A stretch of 28,430 nucleotides of DNA, taken from Aphodousia faecalis (GTDB lineage Bacteria; Pseudomonadota; Gammaproteobacteria; Burkholderiales; Burkholderiaceae_F). Of the stretch, positions 9,080 through 16,177 are shown in pieces. Positions within the stretch are counted from its first letter, which is position 1. Every line of letters starts with the position of its first letter. Location: positions 1-28,430 of the forward strand of contig DVGM01000019.1 of assembly GCA_018712705.1 (NCBI GenBank), written 5' to 3'. A program made the position numbers and the translations under genes. Below the pieces are notes generated by a model, which saw only the letters and a list, made by a program, of their open reading frames with translations, ran no database searches and was not told the origin of the DNA.

Positions 9080-9109
9080 TTGCATGAATGCTACACAGAT
9101 GTCTTTAAT
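9080..9109 (+). promoter_or_regulatory. Possible promoter of the second dcuC-like gene
   Basis: TTGCAT (9080-9085), an 18-bp spacer and TTTAAT (9104-9109) form a moderate sigma-70 match. The -10 box falls inside the inverted repeat at 9096-9126, which would let a bound repressor block it. This is inferred from the match alone. Confidence 0.4.
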
Positions 9110-9126
9110 CAGTTAACTGACATCTG
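9096..9126. promoter_or_regulatory. Palindromic operator candidate in the gntR/dcuC intergenic region
   Basis: CAGATGTC (9096-9103) and GACATCTG (9119-9126) are perfect inverted repeats 15 bp apart. The enclosed stretch contains the 12-bp palindrome TCAGTTAACTGA (9109-9120). The position between divergent regulator and target is typical for a GntR-family autoregulatory site. Confidence 0.6.
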
Positions 9127-9238
9127 ACAGCCAATCTAGAACTACTACCCATTCATTCAAAAAGGCATTGCTTTTAACCTTTCATGTCGACACGGACAGC
9201 ATTTTGTTCGGTTCCTTTCTCAAATTCCGGAGGTCTAA

Positions 9239-10510
9239 ATGTCCTACACTGTAATTGTCAGTATCGTGGTCGTCTGCTTGACGATTTACGGTCTGATCAA
9301 ACGCTATGAAACACGTATGGTGTTGATTGCGGCAGGCTTGATTATGGCCATTGCTTCGCTTGAGCCGCTCACCGCCTTCCAACAATTTGATAAATCAATG
9401 ACCAATGCCTCATTGATTATCGCCATTTGCTCGGCCATGGGCTTTGCCGGCGTTATTTCTCTGACGAAGTGCGATGTCCAATTGGTCGCCCTCTTAATGA
9501 AGCCGTTGCGCAGCATGGGTATTTTCCTCTTGCCTGCCAGTATGGCTGTTGCTTCTTTCTGCTCGGTGGCCATTCCTTCCACGGCGGGCTTGTGCGCCGC
9601 AGTCGGCCCGACTTTGATTCCGATTTTGGTGCGCGCCGGCTTTAAGCCCGCGATCGCCGCAAGCTGCTTGGTTGCTTCTTCGTTTGGTGCCTTCTACAAC
9701 CCCGGCGTCTCTCACGACGTTTTCGTTGCCAAGATGGCCAACATGGAAGTAATGGATTTGATTTCGGCGATGTCCACAAAACTTCTGATCATCATTGTGG
9801 CCTTCATGGTCATGCTGACGATCGTCTGCATTGTCTATAAGGACTATAAGCACCCGGAAAAAGGAGCCGTTGCTGAAAATAACGGTGAACAAAGAGCATC
9901 GAATTTACCTGAAAAGATTAACCTTGCCTACGCTATCGCTCCGCTCGTTCCGATTGCCTTGTTGCTGCTTTGCACACTCTACTTCAATGTGAAGATCTCT
10001 GTGGCCACGGCTATGTTGATCGGTGCCATTTATGCTTTGGCTGTGACGAGAACGAGCCCGGCTGAATGCACGAAGAAATTCTTCGACGGCATGGGCAGCG
10101 GCTACGCCAAGATCCTCGGTATCATCATCGCTGCCGGTGTATTTGCAGCCGGTTTGCGCGCGGCCGGCGTCATCGATATTTTGATTAACTTCCTTCAAAA
10201 CTCCAGCGAATGGGCCAAGATCGGCGGCAGTGTCGGTCCCTTCCTCTTAGGTGTTTTGACGGGTTCGGGCGACGCAGCAGCCTTTGCCTTTAACGAAGCG
10301 GTCACACCTCATGCCGCCTCCTTCGGTATGACCATCCCTGATTTGGGTATGCTCGCTGCTATCACTGGCGGCATCGGCCGTACGGCCTCTCCCTTGGCAG
10401 GCGGCGTGATTTTGGTCGCAGGCCTTGCCGGCGTCAATCCGATGGAAATCGTAAAGCGCACAGCTCCCGCCTGTATCGTCTTGATGATTGTGACCTATAT
10501 CGTTTTCTAA
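9239..10510 (+). CDS. DcuC-family C4-dicarboxylate carrier (copy 2)
   Basis: A 423-residue inner-membrane carrier, paralogue of the gene at 5494. It shares the start pattern (IYGLIKRYETRMVLIAAGLIMAI), the SAMGFA segment, the hairpin region AIPSTAGLCAAVGPTLIPI and the C-terminal family block with LTGSGDAAAFAFNEAVTPHA, GRTASPLAGGVILVAGLAG and EIVKRTAPA. The hydrophilic loop in the middle (about residues 203-225) is longer and more charged than in copy 1. GGAGG at 9229-9233 supports the ATG at 9239. It is transcribed away from the GntR/UTRA regulator and is its most likely target. Exchange or uptake of C4-dicarboxylates or structurally related carboxylates is the family role; the precise cargo is unknown. 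Confidence 0.87.
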   Translation: MSYTVIVSIVVVCLTIYGLIKRYETRMVLIAAGLIMAIASLEPLTAFQQFDKSMTNASLIIAICSAMGFAGVISLTKCDVQLVALLMKPLRSMGIFLLPASMAVASFCSVAIPSTAGLCAAVGPTLIPILVRAGFKPAIAASCLVASSFGAFYNPGVSHDVFVAKMANMEVMDLISAMSTKLLIIIVAFMVMLTIVCIVYKDYKHPEKGAVAENNGEQRASNLPEKINLAYAIAPLVPIALLLLCTLYFNVKISVATAMLIGAIYALAVTRTSPAECTKKFFDGMGSGYAKILGIIIAAGVFAAGLRAAGVIDILINFLQNSSEWAKIGGSVGPFLLGVLTGSGDAAAFAFNEAVTPHAASFGMTIPDLGMLAAITGGIGRTASPLAGGVILVAGLAGVNPMEIVKRTAPACIVLMIVTYIVF

Positions 10511-10531
10511 TCTAATCATCAAACCATTATC

Positions 10532-10566
10532 AAAACGCCGATATCATCTCGATGTCGGCGTTTTTT
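10532..10566 (+). terminator. Intrinsic terminator of the second dcuC-like gene
   Basis: A 14-bp stem (10532-10545 with 10551-10564, one wobble) has a 5-nt loop and ends in six T at 10561-10566. Confidence 0.9.
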
Positions 10567-10575
10567 ATAAGACAG

Positions 10576-11322
10576 TTATTTTGTTTTTTCAAAATGCTGA
10601 TAGTCTTTTCGCGTTTTCCAGTCTCCGCCCCACTCAAAGCCTCTTTTCTTAAACTCTTGAACACACAAATCATCGTCGCTGATCTTATAGAGAAACTTTT
10701 GTTTTCGATCAGCATATGGCATACCGGCTTTGGGACTTACAAACGTTCCTTTGTTTGTTTTAACCACATAGGGATTAAAGAGCGGATTAATATCGATAGC
10801 CATTCCGTGGCTGTGATTTGACAACACCTGAGTACCTTGAACAAATCTGAAATTGAAAGCCGAAGAATTATTGTCACTCATGGATTTTTCGTCATCGGCT
10901 CCGTAGTTATCAATTAAGACCATTTTTTCAATCGGATAGCGATTTTCAAAAAGGATTTTGAAAATGTCTAAAACATCCTGACTGATAGCCCGATTGACAA
11001 CCATTTCGCCTAAACGGATGTAACCGTCCGCGGTGTAATGCAACACTTTCAGATAGCGCAATTTTTCTCGAGACACCGTGCAATTGGATGGATACGATCT
11101 TCCGTTCATCCGACTAAAGATTTCGTCAGAAATTAGCGAAGCTGAAAAGCATTGTTGATCGCAAAAAGCGCGCACTCCTTCTTCGGAAACAAAAGAAGCG
11201 GCTTGCCAATGGCTTATTTTTGATTCGTCAGCAAGTAAGTTTTCTAAGCTTTGCGCATTGACAAGAAAAGATAGAGAAACAAGAGGAAAAAAGAGAATCC
11301 TATTTAAACTAATCATCGCCAT
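10576..11322 (-). CDS. Secreted M15-type (Peptidase_M15_4) peptidase
   Basis: A protein of about 248 residues with an N-terminal signal peptide (ISLNRILFFPLVSLSFLVNA, cut before QSLENL), so periplasmic. The C-terminal third has the zinc peptidase pattern of the M15 group (D-Ala-D-Ala carboxypeptidase and L-Ala-D-Glu peptidase relatives): SNHSHGMAIDINPLFNPYV supplies a His and an Asp, and GFEWGGDWKTRKDYQHFE supplies the catalytic Asp and second His. Likely substrate is a peptidoglycan stem peptide. Two in-frame ATGs, at 11322 and 11316, are possible; neither has a clear Shine-Dalgarno, and the upstream TTG at 11352 would put extra residues before the signal peptide. Base composition is AT-rich compared with the flanks, as in the neighbouring ATPase gene, which suggests later acquisition. 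Confidence 0.8.
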   Translation of the reverse strand: MAMISLNRILFFPLVSLSFLVNAQSLENLLADESKISHWQAASFVSEEGVRAFCDQQCFSASLISDEIFSRMNGRSYPSNCTVSREKLRYLKVLHYTADGYIRLGEMVVNRAISQDVLDIFKILFENRYPIEKMVLIDNYGADDEKSMSDNNSSAFNFRFVQGTQVLSNHSHGMAIDINPLFNPYVVKTNKGTFVSPKAGMPYADRKQKFLYKISDDDLCVQEFKKRGFEWGGDWKTRKDYQHFEKTK

Positions 11323-11403
11323 ATCTGAAACATCGACTATTGATTGCCCCAAACGCTAACTCAGCTTTTTTAGACCGCGTACACAATGAAAGCAACTCCT
11401 GTT

Positions 11404-12669
11404 TTAGTTACTCCACATAGCACTCATCGGGATAGCCCAGAAACCATCTGCTTGTCGAAAGATCTTATCTCCAGGATAAAGAACCACACCGATAAACTTG
11501 GTTCCCTTAAATGCCTCTTTAAACTTTTTTAAACCTTTAAAATCATCCGGTTTGAGCGTTTCTCGAGATTTAACTTCTAGACCTAACAATTCACCTCGAT
11601 CATTTTCAACGAGAAAATCCACTTCAGCATCTTCGTTGGCCCGATAATGGAATAGACGCCAATCCGTATGGGTATCCATTTCCGGTGCAATTTGTCCGTA
11701 AACCCATGTTTCCACAAGGCGACCGAACTGTTGTTCCTGCAATGTTGTTCCTTTGAGCAAAGTTTGCGCATGGCGAATATTGAGCAAATGGCAAACCAAA
11801 CCACTATCGGCCATCACTAATTTAGGTTTTTTCCTCAGCCCTGCAATTGGATTAAATGTCCAAGCTGGTATTTCATCTAGAAGAAACAATGTTTCCATTC
11901 CAGAACAATATTTGTCCATGGTGTCCCGGCTAACGAGAGTTTCCTGCGCTAGTTCGCCGACATTCTTAATCGCGCAGGAAAAAAAGGCCATCGCCTGAAG
12001 CGCTTGCAAAACAGTATTCGGTTTAACTCTAATGGTTGAGCTGAGACTCAAATCTCTCATAATTTGGTTTTGTATGTACATTGAAAACCAAACACTTAAA
12101 TGCTCTTGTGGGAAATGTTGAACTTCCGGGAATCCTCCCCTAAGCATTAAGTCGAAAAGCTTCATTTTTCCCAGGACTTCCACCCTGTCATTAGGGGAAA
12201 AGCTTTCTGAAAAAAGTTTTTGCAAAAAATTAGGAGAAACTCCCCGGATTTCCGCCTGAGATAGCGGCCGCATTCGAATCACTGCCGCACGACCTGCTAA
12301 AGACTCCGTTGCATTTGGAATTTTTCGATAATCCGCCGATCCTGTTAAAACGAATTGGCCGGGTTGGGAATTTTTATCAACTATTCGTTTGATTCCAAGA
12401 ATCAAGTTGGGAGCCCTTTGAATTTCATCAATAATCACTGTATCTTCAGAAAACTGTTTAAGATAAAACTCTGTGTCTTGGGAAGCCAATAATTCGTTTT
12501 CGTCATCCAATGTTCTATATAACGCCTTGATTTGGGCATTCTCTAACATCGTTGATTTCCCGCTCTGTCTAGCCCCCAGCACGCAAACAACTCTCATTAA
12601 TTTGACATATTTTTTTAGAGTCTCTTCAGCCCAACGTCTATAAAAAGTTTCCATAATGCTGTTAACCAT
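11404..12669 (-). CDS. AAA+ ATPase with DUF4143 C-terminal domain (COG1373 type)
   Basis: A 421-residue cytoplasmic ATPase. The N-terminal AAA_14 domain shows Walker A GARQSGKST (residues 32-40), Walker B VIIDEIQ (78-84), sensor-1 FVLTGSA (about 107-113) and the ESLAGRAAVIRMRPLS segment. The C-terminal half matches DUF4143, ending in the nuclease-like core EDAEVDFLVENDRGELLGLEVKS, a PD-(D/E)xK-like arrangement. Members are widespread, often lone genes in AT-rich patches, and their function is not established. The ATG at 12669 lacks a clear Shine-Dalgarno; an alternative ATG lies at 12654. Upstream are three perfect 14-bp repeats at a 23-bp period. It sits against a truncated potE gene, so it is probably an acquired unit. 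Confidence 0.85.
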   Translation of the reverse strand: MVNSIMETFYRRWAEETLKKYVKLMRVVCVLGARQSGKSTMLENAQIKALYRTLDDENELLASQDTEFYLKQFSEDTVIIDEIQRAPNLILGIKRIVDKNSQPGQFVLTGSADYRKIPNATESLAGRAAVIRMRPLSQAEIRGVSPNFLQKLFSESFSPNDRVEVLGKMKLFDLMLRGGFPEVQHFPQEHLSVWFSMYIQNQIMRDLSLSSTIRVKPNTVLQALQAMAFFSCAIKNVGELAQETLVSRDTMDKYCSGMETLFLLDEIPAWTFNPIAGLRKKPKLVMADSGLVCHLLNIRHAQTLLKGTTLQEQQFGRLVETWVYGQIAPEMDTHTDWRLFHYRANEDAEVDFLVENDRGELLGLEVKSRETLKPDDFKGLKKFKEAFKGTKFIGVVLYPGDKIFRQADGFWAIPMSAMWSN

Positions 12670-12674
12670 AGGTA

Positions 12675-12757
12675 GAAAAATTACTAATTAGATTTTATAT
12701 TTTTTACTAAATTTATTCTATATTTTTTACTAAAATTATTTATTATTTTTTACTAAA
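12675..12757. repeat. Iteron-like direct repeats upstream of the ATPase gene
   Basis: The word TATTTTTTACTAAA occurs perfectly at 12698-12711, 12721-12734 and 12744-12757, exactly 23 bp apart with unrelated 9-bp spacers. A partial copy keeping TTACTAA at 12681-12687 stays in the same phase and ends about 12 bp before the ATG at 12669. The spacing is about two helical turns, which suits a protein bound on one face. The 172-bp gap 12670-12841 otherwise holds only AT-rich sequence and a 9-bp inverted repeat (12803-12811 with 12820-12828). Confidence 0.8.
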
Positions 12758-12841
12758 ATACATCGTATCTATTTGTTTCATTTATAGAAATTAATATTTA
12801 TTTTTAATATCGTTTTTGAGATATTAAAGGCAAAAAAGCTT

Positions 12842-13426
12842 TCAAATGGAGGCGCCCACTGCGGTAAAGAAGGGCTGATTGTGCGGATTCCAGCTAGCCA
12901 CATACAAATCCGGATCGAACCAGAACCAACCGATCACCGACAAAATCAGCACCAGAATGATCACACACCAGACAGCCACCGCGCTCAATTTGCCGGTGAT
13001 GCTCGCTCCCAAGAAATTGGAAGCCGTGCAGACCCAAAGCACAACAATCGTGGCAATGCAGACCTGAATCGGTGAAAGTTCAACTTCAAAGAAACTTGCC
13101 CCATAGCCCACACAGGTAATGGCGATTGCGATGTTGGCAAAAAGAAGAGAAACACCGTAGGTGTAGTTGGCCATAAAGTTGCCAGACTTACCGAACGCAT
13201 ATTCGGAGTAGCCGCCCATACCGGGACGCTTACTAAACATACCGCATTTGGCAAAAGCGTATGCCAAACAAAGCGAGCCAACAGCCGTCACCAACCACGA
13301 CAAAATGGAAATCGTACCAACCTCGGCTAATGTGGTAGGCAACATCACAATGCCTGATCCCATCATGTTGATGGCCGTTAGAAGCGTCAACTCAAAGACG
13401 CTCATCTTTGCTCTCGATTGAGACAA
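12842..13426 (-). pseudogene. potE: Putrescine/ornithine antiporter PotE, 3'-truncated
   Basis: The N-terminal 194 residues match PotE, the APC-family putrescine-ornithine antiporter of the inner membrane: MMGSGIVMLPTTLAEVGTIS, then AFAKCGMFSKRPGMGGYSEY, FGKSGNFMANYTYGVSLL and the end SWNPHNQPFFTAVGASI. Intact PotE is about 440 residues, so roughly the last 245 are missing, including helices 6-12. A TGA stop follows directly after GASI, and AT-rich sequence of the ATPase island begins there, so this is a physical truncation rather than a point stop. The TTG start at 13426 is supported by AAGG upstream and by alignment of MSQSRAKMS with the E. coli start. It follows speF in the usual operon order. 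The remnant is very unlikely to transport. Confidence 0.88.
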
Positions 13427-13441
13427 AAGAAACCTTGCGGA

Positions 13442-13461
13442 CCGAAGGCAAACACCTTCGG
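13442..13461. other. Intercistronic hairpin between speF and potE remnant
   Basis: CCGAAGG and CCTTCGG (13442-13448 with 13455-13461) form a 7-bp stem with a 6-nt loop. No T-run follows on the minus strand, so it is more likely an RNA-stability or processing hairpin than a terminator. Confidence 0.45.
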
Positions 13462-13501
13462 CCGTCTATTCTTTTCTATTGAATTGTTGAAGAACGCTAT
13501 A

Positions 13502-15661
13502 TCAGGCTTTTTCTTTCATCACGTAGCCGTACGCACGCTTTCTGCCGTCAGCGTCCTGCTGGATATAAACGCCTTGAAGTTCGGGTGAAAAGCCCGGCAT
13601 GCGGTTGATGCCTTCTTCAAGTGCCAAGAAGTATTGCAACACCGCGTCACTCCAAACCTCACCCGGCACACAACAAAGCACGCCCGGCGGATAAGGCAGA
13701 GCACCTTCAGCGGCAATCCGGCCTTCGGCCTTTTCAAGCGGCACCAATTCCACATGACCGCGGATGAATTCAAAGTGAGCCTCCTGCGGTTGCATGGCCA
13801 TCTTCGGGAAATGAGCTTTACGGAACATTTCCTTTTGCAATTGCTTCACATTGCGGCTTCTGTAGAAGTCGTGCATTTCTTGGCAAAGCTGACGGATGGT
13901 GTAACCGCGGTAGCGTTCTTCGTTAGCCGAATAGACACTGGGTAAGACTTCAGACAAGGGGGCGTCAGCATCAAGCAACTCTTCAAATCGCTTGATTTGA
14001 GTGACCAAATGTGTCATCTTCGCCATATCTTCGGCGGGAGTCATTAAGAAAAGAATGGAGTTCAAGTCACACTTTTCAGGGATGATATTGTTTTCACGCA
14101 AGTAGTTGGCAAGAATGGTTGCCGGTACGCCAAAATCATCATATTCCCCGGTTTCGGTGTTGATTCCCGGCGTCGTTAAAAGGAATTTACAGGGGTCAAC
14201 AAAATATTGGTGTTCGCCATAGCCTTCGAAAGCGTGCCACTTTTCACCCGGCTTAAAATCAAAGAACTTCAAATCGCGAGCCATTTCTTCGGTGTTAAAG
14301 CTTTCCCATGGACGGCCATCCACCATACTGGGCACAAAGGGGCGAATATGGTGGCACGTCTTTATAAGTAATTTTCTGGCTTCAATCCCTACCTTGACAC
14401 AATCAAGCCACAAGGCCTTGCCCAACTCCCCTTCATGCATCTTGGCGTTAACATCCAACGCGGCAAAAAGCGGATAGAAGGGACTCGTGGAAGCATGCAT
14501 CATAAAGGCGTTATTTAAACGCTTGTGAGGCACATAGCGATCCTGCCCCTTGATGTGGCTGTCCTTTTTGTGAATTTGAGAAGTTTGTGAGAAACCGGCT
14601 TGCTGCTTATGAACCGATTGAGTCACAAAGATACCGGGATCTTCGGGGCCAAGTTCAAGAAGCAGCGGCGAGCAGTCCTTCATCATCGGGATAAATTGCT
14701 CGTAGCCCACCCAGGCAGAGTCAAAAAGGATGTAATCACAGAGATGACCGATGGAGTCAACCACTTGGCGAGCGTTATAGATTGTGCCGTCATAGGTGCC
14801 CAATTGGATCACAGCCAAGCGGAAGGGGCGTTTTTGATCGGCTTTTTCAGGAGCGACTTCACGCACCAAACCGCGCAAATACTCTTCATTGAAGCAATGA
14901 GCATCAATCCCACCGATAAAGCCATAGGGATTACGGGCTGTTTCAAGATAAACAGGGGTTGCGCCAGCTTGAAGCAACGCACCATGGTGGTTGGATTTAT
15001 GATTATTACGGTCAAAAAGCACTAAATCGCCCGGAGCTAAAACGGCATTCAACACGACTTTATTTGAAGCCGACGTCCCGTTTAAAACGAAGTAGGTTTT
15101 ATCAGCGTTATAAATTTTAGCGGCCGCTTTTTGCGCGGCACATGGAGCGCCTTCGTGAATCAGCAAATCGCCCATGGAAACGTCGGCATTACAAAGGTCA
15201 GCACGGAAAATAGATTCGCCGAAAAAATTGTAGAAAGCGCGGCCTGCCGGGTGGCGACGGAAGAACGCGCCCCCCTGGTGCCCCGGGCAGTCAAACTGAA
15301 GGTTGCCCGCTTGAACATACTTTTCAAGGCTCCCAAAGAATGGCGGCAGTAACTGTTCTTCATACTTTTGAGCCGCGTTATCGACTTGACGCCCATAAAA
15401 AACCTTGTTGGTCGGATTGGTATCCAGCACGCCATAGAGCTGTCCGACCGGCAATTGGGTTTGATCCTCGGTGACAGCAAAAACCGGAATGCCCAAGTGA
15501 AGAGCCTGCACCTCTTCGAGCTTACCAGCTCTAAGGTCCTCGCTGCTTAATACAACCGCAGACACTTCCATCCAGTCAGCCCCCTTTACGGGAACTTGTT
15601 CACGAACGGATTCAAAAACACCTTCCAAACCAGCACTGACGGCAACTTTTAATTGTTTCAT
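13502..15661 (-). CDS. speF: Inducible-type ornithine decarboxylase (SpeF-like)
   Basis: A 719-residue PLP-dependent decarboxylase that converts ornithine to putrescine and CO2 while consuming a proton. The length fits the bacterial ornithine decarboxylases (about 710-730). Order of parts: N-terminal wing domain (1-110), PLP core with FDCPGHQGG, the cofactor-binding VLNGTSASNKVV, and the Schiff-base lysine K352 in SVHKQQAGFSQTSQ, then a C-terminal domain ending in VLQYFLALEEGINRMPGFSPELQG. The ATG at 15661 has AAGGA about ten bases upstream. It is followed by a potE remnant, the usual speF-potE order, and preceded by a SpeFL-like leader ORF. Expression is therefore likely induced by ornithine. 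Biosynthetic SpeC is similar in sequence; context favours SpeF. Confidence 0.93.
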   Translation of the reverse strand: MKQLKVAVSAGLEGVFESVREQVPVKGADWMEVSAVVLSSEDLRAGKLEEVQALHLGIPVFAVTEDQTQLPVGQLYGVLDTNPTNKVFYGRQVDNAAQKYEEQLLPPFFGSLEKYVQAGNLQFDCPGHQGGAFFRRHPAGRAFYNFFGESIFRADLCNADVSMGDLLIHEGAPCAAQKAAAKIYNADKTYFVLNGTSASNKVVLNAVLAPGDLVLFDRNNHKSNHHGALLQAGATPVYLETARNPYGFIGGIDAHCFNEEYLRGLVREVAPEKADQKRPFRLAVIQLGTYDGTIYNARQVVDSIGHLCDYILFDSAWVGYEQFIPMMKDCSPLLLELGPEDPGIFVTQSVHKQQAGFSQTSQIHKKDSHIKGQDRYVPHKRLNNAFMMHASTSPFYPLFAALDVNAKMHEGELGKALWLDCVKVGIEARKLLIKTCHHIRPFVPSMVDGRPWESFNTEEMARDLKFFDFKPGEKWHAFEGYGEHQYFVDPCKFLLTTPGINTETGEYDDFGVPATILANYLRENNIIPEKCDLNSILFLMTPAEDMAKMTHLVTQIKRFEELLDADAPLSEVLPSVYSANEERYRGYTIRQLCQEMHDFYRSRNVKQLQKEMFRKAHFPKMAMQPQEAHFEFIRGHVELVPLEKAEGRIAAEGALPYPPGVLCCVPGEVWSDAVLQYFLALEEGINRMPGFSPELQGVYIQQDADGRKRAYGYVMKEKA

Positions 15662-15689
15662 AACTTGTAATCCTTAGAAAAAATCCATT

Positions 15690-15706
15690 ATTGAGCATGG
15701 CTCAAT
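15690..15706 (-). promoter_or_regulatory. Hairpin in the speF leader
   Basis: ATTGAGC and GCTCAAT (15690-15696 with 15700-15706) form a 7-bp stem with a triloop. Six T follow on the minus strand (15683-15678) after a 6-nt gap, then the speF Shine-Dalgarno. It may be a weak terminator or a translation-control hairpin. A second 6-bp hairpin lies at 15744-15758. The leader-to-speF gap (15662-15866) shows no other gene. Confidence 0.4.
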
Positions 15707-15866
15707 GCACACATAGAGGAGATTTTCAATTCGCTAAACGTCGTTCATTACAAATGAATTATTTTTTAAAACACTTGAGCAACGTCAGCTAAAACAAAAA
15801 ACAAATTTTTAAATCGTGGAAGTTTTACGAGAGAAATTTCGTCAGTTCAGCCCGAACGAAACGGGC

Positions 15867-16001
15867 CTAGCCGAAGGTGGCGGAAGAATCGTTAGAGGAG
15901 GCGGAAAAACGACAATAGCTAAAGCACGAACGACAGCTAAAACACATAATATGCCGTATTCGACGAATCACGGCATTTTGTACCCAGTGATTCACATGCA
16001 T
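15867..16001 (-). CDS. speFL: SpeFL-like ornithine-sensing leader peptide
   Basis: A 44-codon ORF upstream of speF. AGGAG (16013-16009) lies seven bases before the ATG at 16001, an ideal Shine-Dalgarno. Residues 12-32 read IRRIRHIMCFSCRSCFSYCR plus F. E. coli SpeFL, a 34-residue arrest peptide that stalls the ribosome when it captures ornithine, has IRRTTHIMKFAHRNSFDFHF at residues 11-30. The pattern I-R-R-x-x-H-I-M-x-F-x-x-R-x-x-F is kept with identical spacing, and the N-terminal distance differs by one residue. The peptide is ten residues longer at the C-terminus, and a hairpin (15850-15866) follows the stop directly. In E. coli, arrest prevents Rho-dependent termination before speF. The homology is seen by eye; function here is inference. 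Confidence 0.8.
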   Translation of the reverse strand: MHVNHWVQNAVIRRIRHIMCFSCRSCFSYCRFSASSNDSSATFG

Positions 16002-16038
16002 TTTGGTTCTCCTAAATGCAATCTCCTCTATACTCTGC

Positions 16039-16074
16039 TGATGTATTTTTACATCAACGTTTGCTATTTTTACA
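16039..16074 (-). promoter_or_regulatory. Repeats upstream of the SpeFL-like leader
   Basis: TGATGT/ACATCA (16039-16044 with 16051-16056) is a perfect inverted repeat. The 10-mer TATTTTTACA occurs at 16044-16053 and 16065-16074, exactly 21 bp apart. They lie 40-75 bp before the leader ATG, where promoter and operator sequences are expected. A -35-like TTGATG overlaps the inverted repeat, with a TATAGA box 19 bp on. No binding protein can be named. Confidence 0.4.
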
Positions 16075-16120
16075 CAAATACTCTTTAAAAACAAACAACA
16101 GTATCGATATTCGTTTAATT

Positions 16121-16153
16121 AAAAAAAAATCCCCATCCATCAGGACAGGGATT
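16121..16153 (-). terminator. Intrinsic terminator of the U32 gene
   Basis: AATCCC pairs with GGGATT (16128-16133 with 16148-16153), enclosing a symmetric 2-nt internal loop and an inner TCC/GGA stem. Nine T follow on the minus strand at 16129-16121. It separates the U32 gene from the speF locus. Confidence 0.85.
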
Positions 16154-16177
16154 GGCCAAATCGGCTAAAAAACATTC

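Noticed and set aside
12698..12757. CRISPR-like reading of the repeats
   Set aside because: Repeats of 14 bp with 9-bp spacers are far shorter than any CRISPR repeat and spacer, and no cas gene is nearby.
12803..12828. Terminator for the potE remnant
   Set aside because: The 9-bp inverted repeat is almost all A and T, and no T-run follows on the minus strand.
15816..16088. 90-codon plus-strand ORF in the speF upstream region
   Set aside because: It is antisense to the SpeFL-like leader, has no ribosome site or recognisable domain, and its composition looks random.
16002..16094. Upstream extension of the leader frame to 75 codons
   Set aside because: The ATG at 16001 has a perfectly placed AGGAG and gives nearly the same motif distance as E. 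coli SpeFL, so the extension is unlikely to be translated.
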